From Arthrobacter echini (GTDB lineage: Bacteria; Actinomycetota; Actinomycetes; Actinomycetales; Micrococcaceae): DNA of 33,697 nucleotides. The translations under genes and the position numbers were made by a program. Shown here piece by piece: positions 16,213-24,381 of this stretch (positions are counted from its first letter, which is position 1; each line of letters begins with the position of its first letter). The stretch is from the NCBI RefSeq assembly GCF_008107445.1, contig NZ_VSLD01000010.1, forward strand, positions 1 through 33,697, given 5' to 3'. Under the pieces are notes generated by a model, which searched no databases, had not been told where the DNA came from, and saw only the letters and a list, made by a program, of their open reading frames with translations.

Positions 16213-16366
16213 GTTTAGGGTTACGAGTTTCAGCAGTCTTCTTCGCCGCCATGGACCGGGACACTAGCGACTGAGCCTTCTTCATCGGCACCGAACTGCG
16301 GGCCGCCTTGGCTGCAGACGTGCCGAACGACGATCGTTCGATCTTCCCGCGGAACTGATCACTCAT
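16199..16366 (-). CDS. 55-residue basic protein coupled to the sigma factor
   Basis: A short gene whose ATG (16366) overlaps the sigma-factor stop in an ATGA junction, so translation is coupled. The protein begins MSDQFRGKIERSSFGTSAAK and is Lys/Arg/Ser/Ala-rich throughout, with a second Met-rich stretch (MKKAQSLVSRSMAAKK) and a very basic C-terminus. There is no signal peptide or membrane helix, so it is not a classic membrane anti-sigma factor, but it could be a small soluble regulator or a nucleic-acid-binding protein. It shares a Ser/Arg/Lys-rich style with the 68-residue protein. The function is unknown. Confidence 0.7.
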   Translation of the reverse strand: MSDQFRGKIERSSFGTSAAKAARSSVPMKKAQSLVSRSMAAKKTAETRNPKREGK

Positions 16367-17166
16367 GCCGTCTCCCGTCCCTTCTTCATCTGCAGTCGGG
16401 CACGAGCCAAGGCTGACTCAACGGCCTTCCCGCTGATGCCCAGCTTCCGGCCGACCTCATCGTGTGTATAGCCGTAGTAGGAGCTGAGGAAAAACGCAGA
16501 TCGTGCTCGCTGGTCTGAGACCGTCGACAAGGCCTGACGAATCTCATCCCACCGCACGGAGCTCTCCTCCACGCTGGGTACCGTCGGATCAGCGAACCCT
16601 TGGTCCAACTCATCGGATTCGCGATCGACCTCCGGCTCCCACGGTTCAACATACGAGCGGATCTCTTGGCGGCGCCACGTCTTATAGACGTTACTGAACT
16701 GCAGTAGGCACTGACCCACGAAGAAGGTGCGTAGCGACGCCCCCTTGGCTGGATCCCACTTGCCTGGCAGGAGAACCTGCTCACGAAAAGCCGTCAGTGC
16801 GAGCACCACTGTCTCATCAGCAAGGCTCTCTGCGTCCTCGACCAACGCACCGGGGCGCGGTTCAGGGTCGAGTGCCCCGAACCCTTTGCGTTTCACCTCC
16901 GCAGCGATCTGCCCCTTATAGATCCAGCCACGAATGACCGCCCATCCGTACCGAGCGACCTCGTTGGCAAAAGCGTCGTAATTCTGGCCGCTGAAGCCGT
17001 CGAGACGAAGAGCTGCCGCAAGTTCACGGTCTCCGGCGAGGCGGTCAACACGCTCCAGCGCCTTGTCCCGATCAGCATCAGCGAGCCACCCGAGGTTCTG
17101 GGCCCACGCTCGGTGGTCTGAGGATTCGTCGACGAAGAACTCCTCATCCTGGTCGTCGACTCTCAC
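16363..17166 (-). CDS. Sigma-70-family (ECF-like) RNA polymerase sigma factor, unusual N-terminus
   Basis: A 267-residue protein starting at GTG 17166, with GAGGAG upstream. Residues about 1-60 are an acidic extension (DDQDEEFFVDESSDH). Residues about 60-165 match a region 2-like helical domain (YDAFANEVARYGWAVIRGWI; DPAKGASLRTFFVGQCLLQFSNVYKTWRR, where W-DPAKGASLRTF resembles the region 2.3-2.4 core). A linker of about 40 residues is acidic. Residues about 205-265 form region 4 with the helix-turn-helix YYGYTHDEVGRKLGISGKAVESALARAR. It should direct RNA polymerase to special promoters. It is coupled to the 55-residue gene, and a shared promoter-like element suggests autoregulation. No membrane anti-sigma factor is present nearby. 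Confidence 0.88.
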   Translation of the reverse strand: MRVDDQDEEFFVDESSDHRAWAQNLGWLADADRDKALERVDRLAGDRELAAALRLDGFSGQNYDAFANEVARYGWAVIRGWIYKGQIAAEVKRKGFGALDPEPRPGALVEDAESLADETVVLALTAFREQVLLPGKWDPAKGASLRTFFVGQCLLQFSNVYKTWRRQEIRSYVEPWEPEVDRESDELDQGFADPTVPSVEESSVRWDEIRQALSTVSDQRARSAFFLSSYYGYTHDEVGRKLGISGKAVESALARARLQMKKGRETA

Positions 17167-17216
17167 TATGGCTCCTCGATTTGATGCTGGTCAGCTAATT
17201 GTCATCACACTCGTTC

Positions 17217-17246
17217 ATATGTACGACGGCAGCCGCTTCCCCTCGC
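17217..17246 (-). promoter_or_regulatory. Promoter-like bipartite element, copy 2
   Basis: On the minus strand GCGAGGGGAAG, 10 variable bases, CGTACATAT, ending about 50 bp before the sigma-factor start. It has 20 identical fixed positions in common with copy 1 at 16183-16212. It is the best candidate for the promoter of the sigma operon. Confidence 0.65.
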
Positions 17247-17462
17247 CATATCGCGTTTATTTTCTGAACCTGTTGCAAGGTCAGCACTTGCCCACCAGCC
17301 GATGACTGCGAGAGCTGATGGTGGGGGCCCGGGTGAAGGAAAGCGGGGCTTCTGGTCGGACGCCGAGGATGTCCACGTGGGTGTCTTGTTCGTACAAGCG
17401 GCTGGCCCAGGCAGTGTTGCGTTGGGGTACACCCATACCGGACGTCAAATACTTTGGCGCAA

Positions 17463-17534
17463 ACTGTCAGAATAGCCTCCGATTTTTATTTTGTGGACAG
17501 TAGTTGTCTCTGGTCTTAGAGTCAAAGCTGACAG
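17463..17534. other. Putative res (recombination) site
   Basis: The bases just before the recombinase gene hold four TGTC-type half-sites in alternating orientation: ACTGTCAGAATA (17463), the inverted GGACAGT (17495-17501), GTTGTCTCTGG (17504) and the inverted CTGACAG (17528-17534). Paired, dyad subsites next to a resolvase gene are the standard layout of a Tn3-type res site. An A/T-rich centre (GATTTTTATTTTG) lies within the first subsite. Confidence 0.6.
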
Positions 17535-17549
17535 ATGAGGGGTATGTGG

Positions 17550-18260
17550 GTGACCGGACAGCGCGTTGGCTACATCAGGGTGAGCAGTCTTGACCAGACG
17601 ACGCTCCGTCAACTCGACGGTGTAGCCCTCGACCGGAAGTACACCGATCATGCGTCGGGCAAGGATCAGAATCGGCCGGCCCTGGAGGACCTGCTCGATT
17701 TCGTCCGTGACGGCGACACCGTGGTCGTTCACTCGATGGACCGGCTCGCCCGCAACCTCGAGGACCTACGCAGCATCGTGCGACGACTGACCACGAAAGG
17801 CGTCCGGATCGAGTTCGTGCACGAGAAGCTCACATTCACCGGTGACGACAATGCGATGGCGACCCTGCTGCTGAACGTCATGGGCGCATTCGCTGAGTTC
17901 GAACGCTCCCTGATCCGCGAACGCCAGCGAGAAGGAATAGCACTGGCGAAAGTGCGTGGCACCTACAAAGGACGTTCCCGGTCCCTCAGCCCGGAGCGAG
18001 CCCTCGAACTGTGCGAGAAGGCCGCCGCCGGCGTACCCAAAGCGGTACTGGCCCGCGAGTACGGCATAAGCCGCGAAACCGTGTACGCCTACCTCCGCGC
18101 CGGATCCAGTCACAAGCCCGAGACTGATCCTGATGGGGAGAGCACGTTGCGTGCCCTCGTTGAGAGTCTGCCCGCCGATACCAGGGCGACTCCTACAGTC
18201 ACCCCCTACGACAGCCTGCTCTCTGCACCGGCTAAGACCCAGAACCCTTTACCTGGATGA
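17550..18260 (+). CDS. Serine recombinase (Tn3-resolvase-like)
   Basis: 236 residues from GTG 17550, with GAGGGG 7 nt upstream; ATG 17535 and ATG 17544 are in frame but poorly spaced. The catalytic domain is VGYIRVSSLDQTTLRQL (Ser of RVSS is the nucleophile), HSMDRLARNLEDLRSIV and FERSLIRERQREGIALAK. The C-terminal helix-turn-helix is PKAVLAREYGISRETVYAYLR. The last 45 residues are a low-complexity extension beyond the usual family end. Together with the res-like site it forms a resolution module, though no Tn3 transposase is in the window. Confidence 0.9.
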   Translation: MTGQRVGYIRVSSLDQTTLRQLDGVALDRKYTDHASGKDQNRPALEDLLDFVRDGDTVVVHSMDRLARNLEDLRSIVRRLTTKGVRIEFVHEKLTFTGDDNAMATLLLNVMGAFAEFERSLIRERQREGIALAKVRGTYKGRSRSLSPERALELCEKAAAGVPKAVLAREYGISRETVYAYLRAGSSHKPETDPDGESTLRALVESLPADTRATPTVTPYDSLLSAPAKTQNPLPG

Positions 18261-18864
18261 GGCTGACTTCCCCGACGTCACAGTGCAGAGGACTTCGAGA
18301 AACGACAGAAGTTTGAGTGGTGCAAAAAGATTGGCTCTTAAACGGTGGTGGTCTCAACCGGTCGTCGGCGAGGCTTGCCTCCTGACCAGCTGGGCACGGC
18401 ACAAGCTCCCTACGCTTCGCTGCTTGTCCCGCACACACCTGGACAGCAGGAACCAAGGGCCCGCCTGCACACACCCACCTACCTCACCAACACGGGGAGA
18501 ACTCACCTTGAGCGGATGGTGGATGTGCACAGCCTCCTACCAGCGTGGTCGCGCACACCGGAACCTGAGCCCTTATGGGACTAATAGCACTAATAGTAGT
18601 AATGGGGTGATGGTCGTTAGTGACTTCTGGGCCGATCATCCACTGATGGGCCAGGTGGATCCCGAAAGGTGGAGCTTAAAGCCGTCTTGGCGCGTACTGG
18701 ATCAGGGGGGTCGTGCTGGTGTCGATGGCGCTCAGTATTGCCTCAGGTTTTTCTCTGGCTGCCTGGTATCCGGCCTTAGCCGGTTCGGGGGTGGTTGATA
18801 CTGGGCCTTGGGGCGCCATGATCGTGTGGGGCCGGTTTGTCTATCTCAGGAAGCGAAGTGAGCT
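18261..18864. other. 604-bp gap with short ACTAATAG repeats
   Basis: No gene with convincing codon use. At 18580-18603 two direct ACTAATAG units and one TAGTAAT unit sit together, an A/T-rich island in GC-rich DNA, with an inverted TTAGTG nearby at 18617-18622. It may be a small iteron-like or binding-site cluster. The promoter of the RsbQ-like gene should lie in the last 150 bp, but no clear boxes stand out. Confidence 0.45.
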
Positions 18865-19689
18865 GTGCGCGCTGTCACTTCTTCTGTTCTTGATCACCAC
18901 CATGTCACGATCAGTGGCCAGCCTGATGGGCCTGTGATGTTGTTCGCTCATGGGTTTGGGTGCGATCAGGGCATGTGGCGTCGGATCATCCCGTTCTTCG
19001 AGGACCGGTTCCAGGTGGTGTTGTTCGATCACATGGGGTCAGGGCGCTCGGACCTGGCTCAGTACGATCCGGAGAAGTACTCGAATCTCGACGGGTATGT
19101 CACGGATGTGCTTGCTTTATGCGAGGAGCTCGTTCTCCGCGATGTCGTTCTGGTCGCACACAGCGTTGCGACGATGATGGCCATCAAGGCCGCGATCAGA
19201 ACTCCGGGCGTGTTTAGCCGGTTGGTCCTGGTCGCACCGTCTCCGTCGTATATCAACGATCCCGTCGATGACTACGTGGGCGGTTTCACTCGAGAAGACA
19301 TCGACGGGCTTTTGGAGTCCCTCGACAGCAACTATTTCGCGTGGTCAGCGGCACTGGCACCGACCATCATGGGGAACCCTGACGCGCCGGAGCTCACTGA
19401 AGAGCTCGAGACGAGTTTCTGCCGGACCAACCCGGATACCGCGCGCACTTTCGCCCGTGTCAGTTTCCTCTCCGACATTCGCTCGGACCTGCAGCACGTC
19501 AGCGTTCCAACGCTGATCCTGCAGTGCTCCCAGGACATGCTCGCCCCCCCGGAAGTCGGCAGGTACCTCAAGGACCGATTGACGGGAAGCACCCTGGTCG
19601 AACTCGACGCGACCGGTCACGTACCCCAGGCCAGCGCACCGGACGAGACAGCACACGCGATTCGGCGATACCTGATCCCGGCTTCGTGA
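18865..19689 (+). CDS. rsbQ: RsbQ-like alpha/beta hydrolase
   Basis: A 274-residue protein starting at GTG 18865. It matches Bacillus RsbQ, as I remember its sequence, along its length: N-terminal SSVLDHHHV, FAHGFGCDQGMW, FDHMGSGRSDL, VAPSPSYIND and FCRTNPDTARTFA. The catalytic triad is Ser100 (AHSVA), Asp224 (CSQDM) and His252 (TGHVP), each four or five positions after the B. subtilis residues. RsbQ is related to the plant receptors KAI2 and D14 and is thought to process a small hydrophobic ligand needed by the PAS phosphatase RsbP. Here the following gene, overlapping by four bases (GTGA), starts with a PAS domain but carries GGDEF and EAL instead. The ligand is unknown. Confidence 0.92.
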   Translation: MRAVTSSVLDHHHVTISGQPDGPVMLFAHGFGCDQGMWRRIIPFFEDRFQVVLFDHMGSGRSDLAQYDPEKYSNLDGYVTDVLALCEELVLRDVVLVAHSVATMMAIKAAIRTPGVFSRLVLVAPSPSYINDPVDDYVGGFTREDIDGLLESLDSNYFAWSAALAPTIMGNPDAPELTEELETSFCRTNPDTARTFARVSFLSDIRSDLQHVSVPTLILQCSQDMLAPPEVGRYLKDRLTGSTLVELDATGHVPQASAPDETAHAIRRYLIPAS

Positions 19690-21569
19690 GCCAGGAGGGG
19701 CATTACGAGCAGCTCTACCACCAGGCGCCGTGTGGGTACCTGCTCACCGACGAGAACTGGACGATCACGGCCGCCAACGACACTTTCCTAGCCTGGTCCG
19801 GGTACCGCAGCGACGACGTTCTTGGCACCGCCCTACCGCAGCTGATGCCCATGGGCGATCGTCTTCTGCACTGGACCAGCAGTATCTCCCAACTCCAGCT
19901 CACCGGGACCGTGTCCGAGGTGTCCCTGGAAATCATCGACGCGCAAGGACAGCGCAGAGCGGCCCTACTCACCGCCGTGAGAGCACACCGCCTGGACGGC
20001 GTCGTGGAGCTGAGGATCATCATCTTCAGCGCCCATGAACGCCGTCAACACGAGCTCGAGCTCGTGAAAGCGCTCAGGCGGGCCGAGGAATCCGAAGCCC
20101 GCAGCACCCGGGCTGAAGCTGGACTGCAACACCTGGCACTGCATGACTCCCTCACCGGCCTACCCAACCGGGCCGGCCTGGCCTCCATCTTCGACAGGGA
20201 ACTGACCGAGCTAGGCCCCGGGGTGAGGATCGCGGTTTTGTTCGTGGACCTCGATCACTTCAAAGCAGTCAATGACAGTCTCGGCCACAACGCAGGAGAT
20301 GAGCTCCTGCGAATCGTCGGGCAACGACTGTCCTCCTCGGTGCGCACCACCGGCACGGTAGCCCGCCTTGCAGGAGATGAATTCATCGCCCTCGAACACG
20401 TCGAGAACCTCGCCGGAGCGACGACGCTGGCCGAGAGGCTACTTGAAGCAATCCATACCCCGATGATCATCGAGGGCCTGGAAATCCTCTGTTCGGCCAG
20501 TATCGGGATAGCCCTCACCGACCAGGACTGCAACGAACCGGACCACCTACTGCGCCGAGCCGATATCGCCATGTACCGGGCGAAGGCCAACGGCCGGAAC
20601 TCCTGGAACGTACACGACCCGTCCGAGACCGACCCAGCCATCAACCGGATGCGTCTGCTCGGCGAACTGCGCCACGGCATCGAAACCAAGCAGCTACGCG
20701 TGCACTACCAACCCCGCATGGACATGAGCACCGGTACCATCAACAGTGTCGAAGCCCTGGTGCGCTGGGAACACCCCACCCGAGGCCTCCTCCAACCCAT
20801 CGACTTCATCGACCTAGCCGAAGAGTCCGGGCTCATCCGCGACCTCGGCACATGGGTCCTGCAAGAAGCAATACGCCAAGGCACCCACTGGGCACAGACC
20901 TCACCGAGGTCAGAACCCCTCGGGATCGCCGTGAACCTCTCCACCCGCCAACTCCTCGACCCGCACCTCGTCGACACTGTCGCCACCGCGCTAGAACGAT
21001 ACGACTTCGCCCCCGGCCTCCTGACCCTGGAAATCACCGAGACAGCGCTCATGGAGAACCCGGCAACAGCCTTACAAGTCCTCACCGCCCTCAAATCACT
21101 AGGAGTAGGGCTGGCCATCGACGACTTCGGAACAGGCTACGCAAGCCTGACCTACCTCAAAGACTTCCCCATCGACGAACTCAAAATCGACCGGTCCTTC
21201 GTCAGCGGCCTCGGCAGCAACGACGGCGACAACGCGATCGTCCAAAGCTGCATCCAACTAGCCCACGCCGTAGGAATCAGAGCCGTCGCCGAAGGCGTCG
21301 AAACCGACCACCAACGCACCACCCTGCTCACCCTGGGCTGCGACCTTGCCCAGGGCTACCACTACAGCAAACCACTCACACCAGAACACATCACCACCTG
21401 GATCACCCCCCGCCAGAGCATCACCAACGTCATGACACAGAACAGCGGGTGCCCGCTCGGGTGTGTTGGCGCGCCTGTCCGCGGGGGAACAGACGACGAG
21501 ATCGATCACGTGATACTTGCTGAGGTCAATCACTTTCACGGTGGCTTGACGCGCCGCGGATTCGATTGA
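19686..21569 (+). CDS. PAS-GGDEF-EAL cyclic-di-GMP enzyme
   Basis: About 627 residues from GTG 19686, overlapping the rsbQ stop. Residues 1-115 are a PAS domain starting YEQLYHQAPCGYLLTD with WSGYRSDDVLG. A short coiled coil (about 115-150) leads to the GGDEF domain, whose signature is AGDEF at 229-233, a variant found in active diguanylate cyclases. The inhibitory RxxD site is absent (RTTG). The EAL domain has EAL at 356-358, then VNLSTRQL, EITETALM, DDFGTGYASLTYLK and EGVET, so phosphodiesterase activity is likely intact. The last 45 residues after the EAL domain are atypical. The protein is cytoplasmic, with no membrane segments. The PAS domain probably receives the product or a signal from the coupled RsbQ-like hydrolase. 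Confidence 0.93.
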   Translation: MSQEGHYEQLYHQAPCGYLLTDENWTITAANDTFLAWSGYRSDDVLGTALPQLMPMGDRLLHWTSSISQLQLTGTVSEVSLEIIDAQGQRRAALLTAVRAHRLDGVVELRIIIFSAHERRQHELELVKALRRAEESEARSTRAEAGLQHLALHDSLTGLPNRAGLASIFDRELTELGPGVRIAVLFVDLDHFKAVNDSLGHNAGDELLRIVGQRLSSSVRTTGTVARLAGDEFIALEHVENLAGATTLAERLLEAIHTPMIIEGLEILCSASIGIALTDQDCNEPDHLLRRADIAMYRAKANGRNSWNVHDPSETDPAINRMRLLGELRHGIETKQLRVHYQPRMDMSTGTINSVEALVRWEHPTRGLLQPIDFIDLAEESGLIRDLGTWVLQEAIRQGTHWAQTSPRSEPLGIAVNLSTRQLLDPHLVDTVATALERYDFAPGLLTLEITETALMENPATALQVLTALKSLGVGLAIDDFGTGYASLTYLKDFPIDELKIDRSFVSGLGSNDGDNAIVQSCIQLAHAVGIRAVAEGVETDHQRTTLLTLGCDLAQGYHYSKPLTPEHITTWITPRQSITNVMTQNSGCPLGCVGAPVRGGTDDEIDHVILAEVNHFHGGLTRRGFD

Positions 21570-21835
21570 CTTCGGGCCGATCCGTGCTCAACTGGTAAGT
21601 GGGCTTACTACCCGGTCAAGGAGCGGCCGAGTGGATGAGCTCCCTTGGTGCCCAGGTCGCACCAGGTCACCCGAAGCGGCCTGGGCGCCATCGCCGCCAC
21701 ACGTCGCACTCGATATGAGATGGCGTACCCGATCAGCTGACCGGTCTCGGGTACTTCACCGGCCTTCACCGACTCACTGTGTAGGGGCCGCCACCTGGGC
21801 TCTGCAGTGACAGCGAAGGTCCAGGAAGGAACGGG

Positions 21836-22042
21836 GTGCTGGTGTTCGGGACGATCATCCACGGGGATCCTGAGGTCGGGACCTTCACTATCCGCCCCGC
21901 CCGTGGGGGCCCGAACGTCATCGTGCGCGTGCCCGCCTCTCATTCTCTGGCGGTAGGCGATGTTGTCACCTACCGGGTTCAGAGCACCGGCCATAACCGC
22001 ATCATCATCATCGAAACCAGGCACGGCACCACAAGCCCCTGA
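21836..22042 (+). CDS. Small beta-rich hypothetical protein
   Basis: A 68-residue protein starting at GTG 21836, with AGGAAGGA 5 nt upstream. It is mostly beta strand (VFGTIIHGD, GTFTIRPARG, NVIVRVPA, GDVVTYRVQ, NRIIIIETRH) and reads like a small OB or SH3-like barrel, perhaps distantly like cold-shock domains, although RNA-binding motifs are missing. It is convergent with the GAF-ANTAR gene and 266 bp after the PAS-GGDEF-EAL gene. The function is unknown; codon use and the ribosome binding site support a real gene. Confidence 0.55.
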   Translation: MLVFGTIIHGDPEVGTFTIRPARGGPNVIVRVPASHSLAVGDVVTYRVQSTGHNRIIIIETRHGTTSP

Positions 22043-22160
22043 TCCCTCACCCCTTGATTCGTCCTTCTCAGCGTGCGGGTTCTCCCGCCCAGGTGCCGAC
22101 GGTGGCCGGTGAGGATGGTGGTAGCTGGGAGGGCGGTCTCGGTACCCGGCCCGGTTGTGC

Positions 22161-23078
22161 TCAGCGGTGTCCTGATTGGCTGCTGCGTGGGTCGCTGAAG
22201 TGGGTGGTGACCGGCTCAGCTGTGACCGAGGTGATGATCGTTCTCGCCAGATCGGGTACCGGGATGGTGCGTGCGCTGCTGGCCGCCTCCAGGATCGCTG
22301 TCGCTGCTTCGGCCGAACACCTGTTCTGACTCATGATGATCCCGGTCGCCAGGTTGATGAGCGTCCCAGAGCCCAACGCACTCTTCAATTGACTCGTCGT
22401 CTCATCCAGGTGGGCGATCCGCACAGCGATCCGCACCGTCCGGGAGATCTCCGCCGCGAGACTCCTCGCGTCTGTGATGTCCTCCACGGTGAAGGACCAG
22501 GCGGTGTCGCAGTAGAGATTGATCGCGCAGCCGGTCCGTCCCTCCTCATCGATTCCCAACCCCACCGGTACCGCCAGGAGCGAATGCAACCCATGAGAGG
22601 CGATCACCGCCCGATACTCGGGCCACCGCTGTCCTTCAGCTTCGGCATCGAGGACGTGATTGATCCGTTTGTGCCGTGCAGCATCCACACACGGACCATC
22701 ATCGAAGGCGTACTGCACCTCGTCCAACGCCCTGGCACGATCGCTGCTACTGGCCACCGTGGTCTTCACCCCCGGCCGAAGCAACGTCACCCCGCACAAC
22801 ACCTCCCGCTCAGAGGTAGAGAGACGAGAAGCGATCAACTCAGCGAGAGAGCCTAGGAACACCTGCAGCGGGCCGCTTTCAAGAACCAGATCCTGGACCT
22901 GCCCGGCAAGATCGCCTCCGGCACCCACCCGGGCAGCCGCACCCCCAAGCCCGCCGCCCACCACCAGCTCCGGAATCCCCGCTCCGGCCTCCGACACCAG
23001 GTCAGCGGCCACCGGGCCGGCACCAATCACAGCCTCGGAGTCCATGACCACCGGGTCAGTCGGGGGATCAAGAACCAT
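22161..23078 (-). CDS. GAF-ANTAR antitermination regulator
   Basis: A 305-residue protein starting at ATG 23078, with GGAGG 7 nt upstream. Residues 1-55 are a Gly/Ala/Val-rich tail. Residues about 60-215 are a GAF sensor domain (REVLCGVTLLRPG, DDGPCVDAARHKRINHVLD, SLLAVPVGLGIDEEGRTGCAINLY). The C-terminus is an ANTAR RNA-binding domain (SALGSGTLINLATGIIMSQNRCSAEAATAILEAAS). ANTAR proteins bind paired hairpins in nascent RNA and prevent termination when signalled. The GAF-ANTAR pairing is common in actinomycetes, usually for stress or redox inputs. The RNA target is unknown. Confidence 0.9.
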   Translation of the reverse strand: MVLDPPTDPVVMDSEAVIGAGPVAADLVSEAGAGIPELVVGGGLGGAAARVGAGGDLAGQVQDLVLESGPLQVFLGSLAELIASRLSTSEREVLCGVTLLRPGVKTTVASSSDRARALDEVQYAFDDGPCVDAARHKRINHVLDAEAEGQRWPEYRAVIASHGLHSLLAVPVGLGIDEEGRTGCAINLYCDTAWSFTVEDITDARSLAAEISRTVRIAVRIAHLDETTSQLKSALGSGTLINLATGIIMSQNRCSAEAATAILEAASSARTIPVPDLARTIITSVTAEPVTTHFSDPRSSQSGHR

Positions 23079-23497
23079 AGGACTACCTCCGTGAGATCAG
23101 ACCACCACCGACCACACCCGAACAACCCAGAAGCGACCCAGCGACACCGCATCCGCCCAGAACCGGACGACACGCACACACTACAACCAGCCGAGAGAGC
23201 TGCTGAAGATCTAACCAGAAGAGTCAATCAAGCCTGCAGCAGTTCCCCGATGCGGATACTCAACGCCCCTTAAGTGCGCACCGCTCTCCGGCCGAACTTT
23301 TGTCATCGCCTGATTCTCAGACCAAACAGGCGATCAGGACGTGAGGACTTGTCAGTTTCTGCTCATGCCACCGGGTCGGCTGATGTGATCGTTACTCGTT
23401 GGATGCGCTCACCACGAAAAGACCCGATGCCTCGAGCATCGGCTCATGTGAGCGCAGGGAAGACGCCTCGCATCAGCGGTGTGTTCTTGGCCAACTT
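23079..23497. other. 419-bp gap with hairpins
   Basis: No supported gene. It holds an 8-bp stem hairpin (ATCGCCTG at 23305-23312 with its complement at 23327-23334) and a nested inverted repeat at 23404-23456: outer 9-bp arms TGCGCTCAC and GTGAGCGCA around the terminator described separately. Confidence 0.5.
23419..23442 (-). terminator. Intrinsic terminator of the MT0933-like gene
   Basis: On the minus strand CCGATGC, loop TCGAG, GCATCGG, followed by GTCTTTTC. A perfect 7-bp stem plus a T-run, about 55 bp beyond the stop at 23498. Confidence 0.75.
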
Positions 23498-23755
23498 CTA
23501 CGTGGTTTGGCCTGTATCAGGGCCGCTGCCATCGTGAGGGTTGCGGCCGTTCTTCCTGTTGAGCCTGGCTACAGCGGCGGTAGCTTTCGACTGTGCACCT
23601 GTGATGTGGCGCGAGTACTTCCCGTGCGTCTTCTTGTTGACGAAGTCCCCGGCTTTGGCGACATTATTGTTCACCTTGTCAGGATTGCTGCCAACGAAGT
23701 TGAGTGCTTTGGACACAAGCGATCCTGCCTTACCTCGGCTGCTGAACAGGCCCAT
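23498..23755 (-). CDS. MT0933-like antitoxin-family small protein
   Basis: An 85-residue protein starting at ATG 23755, with AAGGGAAAG upstream. Residues 14-55 match the MT0933/Rv0909-type antitoxin pattern as I know it: NPDKVNNNVAKAGDFVNKKT then HGKYSRHITGAQSKA. In the reference family the partner toxin gene lies next to it; here no toxin gene is adjacent (the neighbours are a lipoprotein and a GAF-ANTAR regulator), so a stress or structural role is as likely as toxin neutralisation. The C-terminal 20 residues are polar and disordered. It has its own terminator. Confidence 0.75.
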   Translation of the reverse strand: MGLFSSRGKAGSLVSKALNFVGSNPDKVNNNVAKAGDFVNKKTHGKYSRHITGAQSKATAAVARLNRKNGRNPHDGSGPDTGQTT

Positions 23756-23898
23756 GACGACTTTCCCTTTCCGTTGAAGGAAGAAGGCTTAGACCCCCTC
23801 CCGGGTCACTCACTATAGACGGCGAAGATGAGCGAAGCATGAACCCGAACTGGTACTGGTACTGCTATCCCCGGGTAGTGCACCTTCCCGACTGCGGA

Positions 23899-24381
23899 TC
23901 ATTCGGGGAGGTAGGGCTTGTAAGGGTCGAGGGTCCCGTCCACGACCGGGACGAGCAGTTCGACCTCGCCGGTCTCGGTAGTCGCGGTGAGGCTCGTGCG
24001 TGCCCCGGGGGCGTCTCCTGCCGTCTGCAGAAATGTTTCCAGTGTGTCCAGGGCCGCTGCTCCCTGGGCAGGCACTGACACAGTGACGTCTTCGTCGTCG
24101 TCGCTGATCGTTACGTCCACGGGCTGATCCCCGTTGTTCTCCAGCGTCCCCAGGAGCCGGGCCGGGTTACCTTCCTCGTCGGTGACCAGGAGGACACTGA
24201 GCAAATCGATCTCGCCTACGCTCTCGTCATCCCCAACAGCGGTGGAGTTCCAATTGTCCTCACCACCAGTCGCGCAACCCGTCATTAAGACCAAGCTCGT
24301 CCCGAGCAGCACACACGTGATCATCCTGCGCCGCCGGTCCACGCGCGCACCATCCAGACCTGTCCCGCTGACTACTGTCAC
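23899..24381 (-). CDS. Small lipoprotein
   Basis: 160 residues from GTG 24381, chosen because GGAGGAG lies 5 nt before it. The N-terminus is long and basic (GARVDRRRRM), then the hydrophobic TCVLLGTSLVLMTGC, whose LMTGC is a lipobox; the Cys (residue 36) would be lipidated and the protein anchored outside the membrane. The mature part is acidic and beta-rich (LLSVLLVTDEEGNPARLLGT, VDVTISDDDEDVTVSVPAQG) and resembles unannotated actinobacterial surface lipoproteins with an immunoglobulin-like fold. The function is unknown. Confidence 0.82.
   Translation of the reverse strand: MTVVSGTGLDGARVDRRRRMITCVLLGTSLVLMTGCATGGEDNWNSTAVGDDESVGEIDLLSVLLVTDEEGNPARLLGTLENNGDQPVDVTISDDDEDVTVSVPAQGAAALDTLETFLQTAGDAPGARTSLTATTETGEVELLVPVVDGTLDPYKPYLPE

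Noticed and set aside
18743..18770. SigB-type promoter (GTTT and GGTAT) before the RsbQ-like gene
   Set aside because: The spacing of about 13 bp is too short and the -10 lacks the GGGTA form.
18133..18798. A 221-codon open frame after the second recombinase
   Set aside because: Overlaps the recombinase end, composition is random-looking, and no ribosome binding site is present.
22176..22856. A 226-codon plus-strand frame
   Set aside because: Antisense to the GAF-ANTAR gene, which has a ribosome binding site and both domains.
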